DNA of 64,000 bases from positions 333,586 through 397,585 of the forward strand of contig NZ_JAMHJQ010000006.1 of NCBI RefSeq assembly GCF_023534745.1. The letters are read 5' to 3'. The position numbers and the translations under genes are program-made. The notes under the pieces are model-generated. The model was not told where the DNA came from and searched no databases. It saw nothing but the letters and a program-made list of their open reading frames with translations. The stretch is from Streptomyces sp. 35G-GA-8 (GTDB lineage: Bacteria > Actinomycetota > Actinomycetes > Streptomycetales > Streptomycetaceae). Shown piece by piece: positions 34,575-45,200 of the stretch (the stretch's first letter is position 1; every line of letters begins with the position of its first letter).

Positions 34575-35426
34575 CGGAGAGTGCGGCGCCGACCAGGGAA
34601 AGCGCGACCGCGGAAGCACCCAGGGAGGCCAGGCGAGAACGGCGAGGCCGGGCCACGACGGGGACGCGCTGGTGACGTGTACAAGCAGTCGGCCACCGGG
34701 GGCGAGCTGCTCGACGAGCGCCGCCGGCACGCGCCTCATCGCGTACGACACGAAGATGCGGTCGAACTCCCGCCCCGGGACACCTTGTTCGCCTGAGCCG
34801 CACACAACCTGCGGCCAGAAGCCGAGTTCGGCCAGCCGGACCGCTGCCGCGTCGGTGAGGTGCCGGTCCCGGTCGAGGGTGATTACCCCTTGGTCGCCGC
34901 AGACTTGGCAGGCCACTGCGGCGGTTACCCCCGCGCCCGTCCCAACGTCCAGCACCCGCAGACCCGGGCGCAGATCGAGTTCCCCCAGTAGCGAGGCGGT
35001 CAGGCTCATCACCGTCGACATCGACGTGATCGACGCTCCCGACCGCGCCCCGCGCACCCGGCCCAGCAGCGGCTCCCCGTCGTGCTGGACGAGCACACTG
35101 GCCCCGCCGTACAGCAGCCCGAGCAGTTCGGGCCGGTCCTGCGGCGCCGACCAGTCCAGCAGATCCCACCGCGGCGGCTCCTCGCCCGGGGTGCTGCGCC
35201 GCACATACGCCTGTGGCATCAGCACCTCGCGGGGCAGCGCCAACAGAGCGTCGCGCACTGGCCCGGGCCGTAGCCCATGCTTCTTCTCCAGCTCGGCGAC
35301 CATCGCCGCGCACGCGGCGGGCGGGTCCACCGCCGCAGACGAAGGCGGGTTGGTGTTGGCCGGCCGCCGTCCTGCCGGCCCTGGTGTCCGGCCGCACCGG
35401 GCTGGGCCCGGGGCCGGAGTCGTCAT
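34170..35426 (-). pseudogene. PCMT-like methyltransferase, 3'-truncated
   Basis: The start ATG 35426 overlaps the Nudix stop by 4 bp. Residues 1-264 form an isoaspartate-methyltransferase-like protein: SAM motif VLDVGTGAGVTAAVA, GVITLDRDR, FDRIFVSYAMRRVP and APGGRLLVHVTSASPSWPG. After LAVL, at about 34635, family resemblance stops and the frame runs on antisense to the cyclodipeptide synthase relic, down to 34170. The C-terminal region is therefore lost, probably by a deletion whose junction lies between 34575 and 34640. It was the last gene of the ABC/Nudix operon. Confidence 0.68.
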
Positions 35427-36907
35427 CGCCTGTCCCACCCCGTCTGTGAGTACAAGCGCCCGGCGAGCACTTCCTCGATCGCCTGACGGGTGTAGGGAAC
35501 GACGGCGGCCGGGAGATTCTTCGGGTTCCACCAACGCCATTCCACGCACCGGTCGGGCTCCAGGACGGCCGGGGTGCCGGACCAGGTGCGGGCCCGCAGG
35601 ACGAGGCCGATCCGCGGGCGGGCGGACGGCGAGTCCACGACGTGGACGAGGTGCACGAGCTCGACGTCGCCCGGGTCGATGATCAGCCCGGCCTCCTCCT
35701 GGGCTTCCCTGACCAGGCAGCTGACCGCCTCCTCGCGCTCGCAGTGCCCGGCCAGGAAGTGCCAGGTGTTGCCCGCGTACGGCGAGTCGGGGTGGCGCAG
35801 GCCGAGGAGGATCCGGCCGTGGGTGTCCTCCAGGTACAGGTGGACACCCACGATGTGGAGCTCGGTCCCCTCCGGCGCCTCGTTGCGCAGCAGGCGGGCG
35901 GAGATCGGCGGGGTGCCGGCTGGGGGATGCTCGGCCGCGTGCCGGCGGATGAGGTCACCGAGACCGGGGCTCAGGTTCAGTCGCTCCATCGTGTCCGGGG
36001 TGAACCACCGCAGCAGCACACCCTCTTGCAGATCCACCGTCTCCGGGTCACCGCTCCAGCGGGCCTCGAAGACCTGGATCGGCACCGCGAAGCCGTCAAC
36101 GCTCGTCGCCTCCTCCAGGGCGTACGGCGTCAGACCGTCCAGCTCCAGCCCTGTGGCTTCCTCGGCGAGTTCCCGCCGCAGGGTCGCTTCCAGGCTGATG
36201 TCGTCCGGCGTGCGGCCGCCGCCGAGGAGAGCGAACGTGCCGGGGGTCCAGATGCCTTCACGCTGGTCCCGCAGGTGGAGCAGGTATCTGCCGTGACCGT
36301 CATGGATCAGAGCGGAGGCGTTGACGGGCTCCGGCCTCCCGCCGAGGCCCTGGTCGCGGGCGTCCATGAGCTTGGTGCGCAAGGTCGGGGAGCGGACATC
36401 GGCGAACTTGAGCCACCGGGCGTCGGCGACCTCCTCGTCCTGCGAGGCGAGCCGGGGGTGCCGCTCGGGCACGAGGTAGAAGACGAAGCGGAAGTCGAAG
36501 CGCTGGTGCACGCTTTCACCCTTGGCGGGGTTGGCGTCGATGTCATGGACGTCGATGTCGATCGGAGCACCGAGGAACTGCGGAGTCAGGCACAGGTCGC
36601 GCGGCCGGAGTCCGGTCTTCTCGCACACTTCGCGCAGCGCCGCGGCCAGGAGCGTCCGGTCACCTTCGACACGGCCGCCCGGGTCGAGGAGCGGCCCTGC
36701 GACCCTGTGGCCGATGTGCAGAACGCGTTGTTCACGGCCGATGACCGCTGCGCTGCACGTGACGTGGCCGGAGAGCGTCGCACGGGCCGTGGTGTCGTCG
36801 GCGCCGTCCAGGAGGGACATCAGCCCGGCGAGGGATTCCCGTTCGTGCGGATGCCGGGCCAGGTATGCCTCGGCGGTCGTGCGGATGTGGGAGCGGGTGA
36901 GCGCCAT
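35423..36907 (-). CDS. Protein with three tandem Nudix domains
   Basis: 494 aa from ATG 36907, with gaggtgat just upstream. Three Nudix folds follow one another. The first has a degraded box (LLDPGGRVEGDRTLLAAALR then EVCEKTGL). The second has LLGGGRTPDDISLEATLRRE followed by LAEEATGL. The third has LAGHCEREEAVSCLVREAQE followed by EAGL, one residue short of the canonical spacing. Each is preceded by a strand such as CSAAVIGREQRVL, ASALIHDGHGRYLL and VGVHLYLEDTHGRILL. The substrate is unknown. It lies between an ABC transporter (pseudogene, 95 bp) and the methyltransferase (4-bp overlap). Confidence 0.85.
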   Translation of the reverse strand: MALTRSHIRTTAEAYLARHPHERESLAGLMSLLDGADDTTARATLSGHVTCSAAVIGREQRVLHIGHRVAGPLLDPGGRVEGDRTLLAAALREVCEKTGLRPRDLCLTPQFLGAPIDIDVHDIDANPAKGESVHQRFDFRFVFYLVPERHPRLASQDEEVADARWLKFADVRSPTLRTKLMDARDQGLGGRPEPVNASALIHDGHGRYLLHLRDQREGIWTPGTFALLGGGRTPDDISLEATLRRELAEEATGLELDGLTPYALEEATSVDGFAVPIQVFEARWSGDPETVDLQEGVLLRWFTPDTMERLNLSPGLGDLIRRHAAEHPPAGTPPISARLLRNEAPEGTELHIVGVHLYLEDTHGRILLGLRHPDSPYAGNTWHFLAGHCEREEAVSCLVREAQEEAGLIIDPGDVELVHLVHVVDSPSARPRIGLVLRARTWSGTPAVLEPDRCVEWRWWNPKNLPAAVVPYTRQAIEEVLAGRLYSQTGWDRR

Positions 36908-37002
36908 GCCATCACCTCGGGAGGGTGGAAGAGGGGTGGGGAGATCCGGGGCGGTTGAGACGGCCGCTTCGGCGGGGCGCGCTGTAGGGGCGCCGGGGCG
37001 GC

Positions 37003-39000
37003 TCACGCGGGGGCCTCGTACCTGTCTCCGTCCGGCTCGGACGTGATCTGGTAGGACAGCAACTTCCGGAAGAGTCCGGGCTGTTGGGAGAGCCGGGTGT
37101 AGGTGCCCTCCTGGACGATGCGGCCTTCGTCGAGGACGACGATGCGGTCGGCGATGGCGACGTTGGTGATGCGGTGGGTCACCAGCAGCACCGCCCGGTC
37201 CCGGGCGAGGCTTCGCAGCCGCTGGAAGATGCGGTACTCGGCGCGGGGATCCAGGTTCGCCGTCGGCTCGTCGAGGACCAGCAGACCGGCTTGGCGGAAG
37301 AATGCCCTGGCCAGGGCGATGCGCTGCCACTGGCCGCCGCTGAGTTCCTCCCCGTTGAGCCACTCGCGGGCCAGGAGGGTGTCCAGGCCGGCGCCGAGCT
37401 TGTCGACGACCTCGTCGGCGTCGGCCGCTTCGCACGCCTCGCGGACCGCCGCGTCGCCGCGCGCGGTGGGCTGTCCCTGGGTCACGTTCTCACGCACGGT
37501 CAGCGGCCAGTGCGCGTAGTCCTGCGGCACGAGGGCGACTTGCTGCCACAGGGCCTGCGGGTCGCTGTCCCCGGTGGGGACGCCGTCCCACAACACCTGC
37601 CCGTCGGTGGGCAGATAGAGGCCGCTGACCAGCTTCGACAGCGTCGACTTGCCCGAGCCGTTGAAGCCCACCAGCGCGGTGACCTCGCCGCGGCGCAGGG
37701 TGAGGGAGACGTCGGACAGTGCGTCGCGGTCCTTGCCGGCGTAGCGGTGGGTGACCGACTTGACCTCGATCGTCTCCGGCGGCTCGGGGCGGTGCGGGCC
37801 CCGGCGCATGCGGAAGCCGCCGGCCTTGTCGAGGAAGCCGGTCCAGTCGTCCATGTACAGCCCGGTCCGTACGGCGCGCGCGCCGACGGCCACCAGGCCG
37901 CGGACCGACATGCCTACCGTCTGCAGGGCGAAGACGGCCGTGCCGGCATGTCCGACGGTGATCCGGCCGGTCGCGAGCAGCCACACGACCGCCGCCCACA
38001 CCACCGCCGAACCCAGCCCTCCACACAGCGCGCCGACCAGGGACATCCGGGCGCCCTGGTCGGCCGCGGCCCGGTCCTCGCGGTTGATCCGGGCGACCGT
38101 GTGCCGGTACCGGCCGGAAAGGAAGTCGGCCATGGTGCCGGCGCGGATCTGGTCGGCGGCGTCCCTGGTGTAGATGTGCCAGCGCAGCACTGACAGCATC
38201 CGGTTGTCGCCGCCGCTGCGGAGGTTGGCCAGGTACCGGGCGCGCGCGGCGCTGACCTAGGCCAAGGCCTGCGGCAGGCTGGCGGCGACGAGGAGCGGGA
38301 GAAGGACCCAGTGCACGCCTGCCAGCACGAATGCCCCGGCGAGGAAGCTGGCGCCCGAGGCGATCAGGTCCTGGCCCTCGTTGATCAAGTCGCCGGTGAC
38401 CTGGGCGCCGCGGTCGGCGGCCTCGCGGTCGCGGTTGAAGTCGGGGTCGTCGTAGGCGCACAGTTCGACCTCGGCGCAGCCGGTGAGCAGCATCTGCTCG
38501 GCCTCGCGTGACATCAGCGGGCCCAGCCGGGAGGAGAGCCAGTTGACGGTGATGCCGAGGAGCGCGCGCACGCCGGCGGCACCGGCGAGCAGGGCGACGG
38601 AGGGCCACGCCTGAAGGAGCCGGTGGTAGACGTCCCCGTCGCGCAGCAAGGCGGTCAGGGTGCCGGCGATGGCGACCAGCCCCAGGGCCTGCATCACGCC
38701 GGTGACGGTCTGGCACAACAGGAGGCTGACGGTCGCCCGTCGGTCGACGCGCCAGGCGAGAGCCAGCGAGCGGATCACCAGTTGCGGCAGGCGGCGGGCC
38801 ATGTCGCGCATCCGGATCGAGCGGCCGGCCGCCTCGCGGCTGCCGGTCAGATCGACGTACCGCATCTGCGGCACGGGAGCGGGCTCGGGAGCGGTGCCCG
38901 CCTGTGAGGGTTCGGACGCGGGCGGCGCGGTGGAGGACGCCGCGGGGGTGCTGCGCGGTCCCGGAACACTGCCGGCTGATGCATCGGTGGGCTCACTCAT
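37003..39000 (-). pseudogene. ABC transporter (membrane + ATPase), split by an in-frame amber codon
   Basis: From ATG 39000 (aggggg upstream) the frame encodes a membrane domain, then meets TAG at 38257-38259 after ASLPQALA, and continues in the same frame (VSAARARYLANLRSGGDNRM...) to 37003. Without the stop it would be a 665-aa exporter with Walker A GFNGSGKST, signature LSGGQWQR, Walker B LLVLDEPTANLD and His in LVTHRITN. One base change would restore it. A restart at ATG 38199 could give a half protein without the first helices. No pyrrolysine machinery is visible, so read-through is not expected. Confidence 0.82.
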
Positions 39001-39115
39001 GCCGCCCCCTGTCCGGACGTCCTGAGGTGAGCGTGCCGTCAACGCTGTGCGTGACCACGCCGGGCCGCCGTTCGATTCCGGGAGGCGGTTGCGAGGGGGC
39101 GGGGGTGGGGTTCAT
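38993..39115 (-). CDS. 40-aa ORF, first gene of the interrupted operon
   Basis: The peptide starts MNPTPAPSQPPPGIERR and ends RGRHE; its stop overlaps the ABC transporter start. The start codon (39113-39115) lies within the 5-bp target duplication of the Tn7-like element. Joining the flanks across the element puts acggag 7 nt before this ATG, a good ribosome site, so the reading frame was probably real before insertion. A proline-rich start and hydroxylated/charged tail next to an ABC exporter and a methyltransferase would suit a peptide precursor, but no known precursor motif is present. Confidence 0.45.
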   Translation of the reverse strand: MNPTPAPSQPPPGIERRPGVVTHSVDGTLTSGRPDRGRHE

Positions 39116-39116
39116 G
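39112..39116. repeat. Target site duplication, left copy (tcatg)
   Basis: tcatg directly precedes the left terminal repeat and recurs directly after the right one (57772-57776). Five-base duplications are the hallmark of Tn7/Tn5053-type transposition. Confidence 0.93.
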
Positions 39117-39160
39117 TGAGACTGAGCACGGTAGATGTCGTATGTGCAGCACATCTGTCG
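39117..39160 (+). repeat. Left end: terminal inverted repeat plus second TnsB-type site
   Basis: 39117-39141 is the 25-bp terminal repeat. A second related site follows, cagcacatctgtcg at 39147-39160, matching the inner site of the right end (gagcacgacatctgtcg) apart from a 3-bp gap. Weaker copies with cagcacctc occur at 39170 and 39218. These are the expected TnsB-binding sites. Confidence 0.88.
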
Positions 39161-39283
39161 GGAGCCACTCAGCACCTCACCCGAGGAAGTAGCCCTCGAC
39201 TCGCACCCCACCGCAGCCAGCACCTCGCCAAGAGGGCCATAAACCAGGTCGCGCCACCCCGCGCACTTTGTCTACGACAGCTC

Positions 39284-42200
39284 CTAAGAACGGACCGCAT
39301 CGAGGATCTCGCCCACGATATCCATGGCGGTCGATGCCGTTTCCAGGTCCTTGAGCGTGTCCCTCAGCCGCGTTGCGAACCGTTCGACGCGTGCGGGGTT
39401 CGGGGCCGTGGGCTCAAGGGTCTGGGCCAGGGCCTCGTGGTCGCTTCGGACGTCGTCATCCTGTTCCGGGGTGAGCGCACCAAGGTGTTCGATCTCGTCG
39501 GTGAGACGCTCAAGCAGGTTCCGGAGTGCTTCACCGTCGTCGCCGGTCGCGCGTCCGCCGCGCTTCTCCTCCGGACGCAGGGCGACGCCCGACGCCTGCG
39601 CACCGCTCCCCGCCCGCAGTTCGGGGACGGCCGCGCTCAGCGCGTTGCGGAGCTCCATCGCGTTCCGGAAGCGCGTGCCGGGGCGCGGGCTCACCCCCCG
39701 GGCGATGGTGATCCCCAGGTCCCCGTGGCGCATGAGCAGCTCTGGGCCGTGCTGGAGTGACTCCTCATCCCCATAGGGCAGCGCTCCAGACGGGTGCAGG
39801 AGGCGGTACAGGATCGCCGTCAGCGCGAAGGCGTCATCGGCCTCGGAGCGCTCGGCCAGCGTGCCCTTGAGAGCCTCGGGCGGCAGATAGTCCGACGGAC
39901 CAGGCGGCAGCAGGGGCTTGCCGTGCGTCACGTCCAGGCCTGCCCCCCAGCCCCGTACGTACAGTTCGCTGTCGTCCGCTCCGTGCAGTACGAGGTTCTC
40001 AGGCCGCACGTCCCCATGCGTGAGTTTCCTCGCGTCCATCATCCGGTAGAGCGTGTCGCAGGCGTCGACGATCCACCGGGTGGCTTCCACGGGGCTGATT
40101 ACGAGGCCGCCCGCCAACTTGGCCTCCAGCTTCTCCTGCAGGCTGACGCCGTCCACCCTGTGGAACACCAGCCACTGGCCACAGGGAGCAAGAAGCTCAG
40201 GAACGCCTTCGACATGCTGCACGGAATCGGAGAAGATCTCGTATAGGCGCTCCAGCTGGGGACCGTACCCCGGGTGGAACTGAGCGACCAGCGGCTGCCG
40301 GATCTCCTCGTGGGCGAGATGGCACGTCTTCGGACGGTCCCGTTCGTCGAAGCGCCGCTGGACGACGTAGCCCTCGTCCCTGAGCGGCTGTTCCTCCATC
40401 TGCCAGCCGAGGTTGGGGTCCGCCTCCCAGCCGAGGCTGGGGCGTTCCGTGTGCGGAGGCCTCCGCGTCTCCAGCCATTTGCGCACGATCGGGTTGACCC
40501 ACGCCCAGTCGTCCTCTCGCTGGACGAGGATCCCGAAGTCCCGGAGCCCGTCCAGGTCCCTGACCTTCGCGGTGGCGAGCGAGGCCCGGACCGCCGTCAC
40601 GAACGGCTCCTCCTCGATGAGCCGCGCGATCTCGTGCAGGAGCGACAGGACATGTTCCCGGCCGCCCTCGCCGTAAGGGTCGAGAAGCCCGATGACAGCG
40701 TCGTCCTGGTCCACCACCCAGTCGAACGCCACGTCCACCAGTTCCGCGCTCACGTGCGTCCGCTGACTCTTCTCCAGCAGCTTCAGGACCCGCGCGCCGA
40801 GCATGTGGATGTGCTGGGGATGGCCCTGGGTGAGCTCCCACACCCGCTCCGCGGCCTCGTCCATCACCTGGACAGGCTCCAGGAATCCGAGGTGGAACGC
40901 CTGCCGCGTGGCGTCATTGTCGAGCGGGCCGATGACGTACGGGGTCGTGAAGTCCTGCTGGAACCGGGTGTCTTCGAGCAGATCGCGAATCCCGTGGGTC
41001 GTCGCGGCGCCGCAGAACAGAAGACCCACCCCCACCCGCTCGTTCTTGAGCCCGCGCAGCTGGGTCAGCACGGGATCCAGGTTGTCCGACTTCCTCAGCC
41101 GCCTCAGCAGATGCTGGAACTCGTCGATGACGAGCAGCAGTCCGACTGTCTCCTTGGGCCACAGCTGTCGTCGGACGCGGACCCACCAGTTCACGAAGTC
41201 CAGCGGGGCGTTGCCTTCGGGCATCCCGATCGCCGGCGCACGGTACTCAAAGGCGTGATCCACCGCGAGCACGAGAGCCTGGGCGATGTCGGTCATCAAG
41301 AGGCAGCCGGAGTTCTCGGTCATCTCGGCGTTGAGGTAGACCGGGAAGACCCGTGGAATCCGCCACTTGCCTGGGGGCGGCAGCTCGTGGGACCCGGGGG
41401 TCCGCACCTCACTGAGCTGGTACGCGATGGAGGTCTTCCCCGCCTGTCGCGAGCCCGTCATGAACAAGGTGCCTGCGTGGCCGCGCGACGCCTTCTCGTA
41501 ATGGCGTGCCAGATCCTCGAGCTCTTTCGTGCGCCCCACGAACATCGCGGGATCAACGCGGTCGCTCGGCTTGAAATGCGCGGACAGCCGCTGGTCCAGA
41601 GGATAGTTGCTCACCGATTGGGTCACGGTCGTGGGCGGCAGCGGGCCTTGGGGAAGCACCCCCGAGGCCGTGACCTTCACCTCCTGGTGTTCGCCCCTGA
41701 GGAGGAGGAGCCGTGTCGCCTTGGCACCGGCCTCCATTCTGTCGAGCCGAACCCATCCCTCCGGACCCGCGCCCTCGATACCCAGCGTGATCTGCGAGAC
41801 GGACTGGAGCGCGGTGATCTCCGCCTTGACCTCCACAGGGCCGGAACCCAGCCGGGTGACCCTCAGCAGCCTCAGTTCGAGCAGGCGTCCCTCTCCGTCG
41901 CTCTTCCTGCTCAGGTGATCCCGCGCCACGTCCTCCCAGGCGGCGTTCAGCGCGTCGGAGAGCAAGGACGACGCCTCTCTCAGCCTGTGCGAGATGAGAT
42001 TCTCCGACAGCAGCGCCTGCAGTCGCAGGTCGGCCTCGATACGCCTCGTCTTCTCGACCGAGTCGCGCGTCGCGCTGCCGGTCAGAACGGACAGCGCGTC
42101 CTCGTGTTCCAGCTGGGTGGCGACCCCCGCCCACACAGTGTGCAGCAGCTCCAAGGACTCCGCGTCCCGTGGTCCAGCCTCCTCCTTCAGCTTCAGCGCT

Positions 42201-45200
42201 GCTGAGGCCAGCCCCTCCGAAAGCACTGGTACTTGCCTGGTGGCCGCTTGGGAGACGAGCTCCTCGGTCCCGGGCGGCAACGACTGGGGCTCCTCCTCCG
42301 AGGACAGGGTGTCGGCGTAGTCCATCGCCTCCTCGCCCACCTCGACGCCGAGCTGGAGCAGGGTGACCGCGGCGTACCGGTAGCCCTCGGCGAACCTGAC
42401 CTCGTCGCAGAAGGATCTCAGCCCGCCGAGAACTCTCACCCGCTCTTCCAAGCCGGGCGCCTGCTCCGCGAGCGCGCGCCAGTGCGTGAACGCGTCCCGC
42501 ACCAGTCCATGGCGTCCGAGCAACTCCGCGCAGTACTGGTGGGCGTCGCGCGTCACGGTGTCGTCGCGGCCGCCCGTGGTCCTGTCCTTCAGATGGTTCC
42601 GGACGAAACGCAGCAGTCGCTCTGGATCCGTCGCCAGGCTCTCCGCCACGCGCTCCAGGTGGACCCGGCCGAGAGGCGGGAGGGTTGCGTCGTTGAGGGC
42701 CTCGGGGACGTCCTGCTCGATCGCCCAGGTGACCAGATCGTCCAGGCCGACCGGGGGATGGCGCAGCTCTTGGAGCGCCTGCAGATAGAGCCCCCGATCC
42801 CGCTTCCGATCGCGGTGGGCCAGCACGACGGCGAGGGACAGGGGCAGGTCCGAGGTGCCGGGAGGCCGGAGCCGCGCGAACTCCAGCAGCAACTTCGCTG
42901 CGACGAGCGGACGGTGGCCCAGATGCGCGATCAGGCCGGCATGGGCGAGGGCCTCGTCCATGGAACCGTCACGGACGGTCCGGAAGAGCGCCAGCAGTTC
43001 GCGGGCATGCGCGTACTTGTTACGGGCCGCGGCGATCTGAACCTGCAGGCGGACACCGTCCGGGAGATGTCCCAGCACTCCGGCCACCACATCGGCCTCG
43101 TCGTACTTCTCGCGCTTGAGCAGGCACACCACCGTGGCCCTCACCAGCACAATGTTCCTGGGGGCCTTCCCGAGGAGCAACTCGCTGAACAGGGTTGCCG
43201 CCCGCTCCCAGTCCTCCGCCGCGGCGGCCTCCAGCGCGGGTCGTGCCTCGTCTTGAAGCTCGTCGGACAGCCCTTGGGCCAGCTGCCCCCAGTCGACCTC
43301 CGGCTGGAACCAGGTCAGCGCCTTGCTCTGGAGGGCGTTCACCTCGGCCCCGTACTCGTGCACCAGAAGCTGGACCGCTTCGGCCTCCGACACCTGCGGA
43401 TCCTTGACCTTCCCCAGGATCTTCCGGTTGTCGGGCGGCGGCGCCTGCCGCCGGTCGCCGACGCTCTCGCGTAGGACGGCCGCCTCGACGGAGGTCGCAT
43501 TGCGGCGCAGCGCGAGGTCGGCATACCGGATCAGGGCCGGTGTGTCGTTCTGCCGTTGTGCCAGCTTGGCGAGGCTGAGATGCAGTTCGTACTTGGAGTA
43601 CGGCTGGTGATGGCGCTCAAGGAGGTCGCGCAGTTGCCGGCCCCGCTCCAACTCGCGGGAGATCCGGACCGCAGGAGCGAGCAGCGCGGTCTCCGCGCGG
43701 GTGTGGTCGATCCACGTCACCAAAAGATCCCAGGCCTCCTGCTGGTGCCCGGCGGTCTCCAGGACTGCCGCCATCTCGGCGGCAGCCTTCGGGCTGGGGT
43801 TGGCCAGGACCGAGAACAGATTCCGCATCGTGGCCACATAGCGGGTGACGTTGCCCTGCGGCCCGGCCTGCATCGCCCTGCGCACCGCGGTGCCGGCGAT
43901 GTAGAACTTGTGGTTGTCCGGCGCACTGCGGAATTCGGCGATCCGGCGTGCCGCCAGCCCCTCGGGGCTGTCACCGGCCGTGCGGGACTCCGTGCCGGGG
44001 AGGGGGTCGGCGGCGCCGGGCGGGACGCTCCCGCCCCGGACCGGCGGAGGCTTGGACCCGGCGGGGGTAGGCACGGGCCTGCCCAGGGACGAGAACAGCG
44101 TGGTGAGTGCCCGCAGTTGTGTCTCCGTGTACTGCCGGGGGGACACGCGCGCGTAGTACGTGAAGGCGGTGGCCGCCTCCTCCAGGTGACCGGACGCCGC
44201 GTACACGCAGCCGAGGTTCCAGGCCGCAGCGGCACCCAGCCAGTACACAGTGGACACGCTGTCGTAGAGCGTGATGGCCTCTTCAGCACGGTCGGCGCGC
44301 ACCAGGGTTCCCAAGGCGTTGCCGAGCGCCAGGGACTGGCCCTTGCGGACGGCTCGCACCCAGGCGTCCGCCACGACCGAGGGGTCGGAGTCTGGCGGCA
44401 GACGCTGCGCCTCCAGGATGAAGGGGTTGCCCGCCTCAAGTCCGGCGATCTCCTGCAGGTGGACATCCGGTACGAACGCCGGATCGGGGTTCCGCTTCGC
44501 ACTGGTGACACCCGAAGGCGGCGAGGGCGGATCGAATGCCTCGACCGACAGGCCCCCCCTGCGGACCGCCTCGTCCCGCAGGAACACCACGCGCGGAAGA
44601 CGGTCGGGCGGCGTCCACGCCACGGCGTCCTGGAGCACCCGCACCGCCGACCGGTGGTCGCCGCTGTTGATCAGCCACAGAGCGAGATTGCGATTGAGGA
44701 ACGAGTCACGGTGCCGGTTGACAAGGTCGATCAACCGTTCGAGGGTCTCCCGGTCCGGCACGGGAATCCGCTTGGCCCGGAGCTGCGAGGTCAGCACGCC
44801 CACAGCGGCGGGCTCACGCCGCGAGGCCCACTCGGCCGACTCCAGAACGGCCTGGAGTCCCGCAGTGTCCAGCTGGGCCGAGAGGTGGCTCCGCCATGTT
44901 CCGGGATCGTCAATGCCGGACAGCAGTCGCGCCTGTCCCACGGGGACGAACGCGGTGTTCTGTGCCTGTCCCGGTTCGGCCGACGCCCTGCGCAGCCTGG
45001 TGACGAGCGGCGCCGTCCAGCCGACCGTGGCGCCCAACTCCTGGGCCCGGTCCAACCGCTGTCCCGCGAGCGTGAGATCGCCAGCGTCCAGTGCGTTACG
45101 GGCGAGCTCGAGGTGATGGCGCCAGGTCACGGCCCCGGCCGCCTCGATGCGATCGACGGTCCTGCGAGCCGCGTCGAGGTCGTTCTGCTCCCGGTGGATG

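Noticed and set aside
38257-38259. Read-through of the amber codon as pyrrolysine
   Set aside because: No pyrrolysine tRNA or biosynthesis genes are visible and the family is not known to use it.
39115-39120. Placing the left transposon end two bases earlier, at TGTGAG, to obtain a TGT terminus as in Tn7
   Set aside because: The right end does not match that reading and no target duplication results; ends at TGAGAC give a perfect 5-bp duplication.
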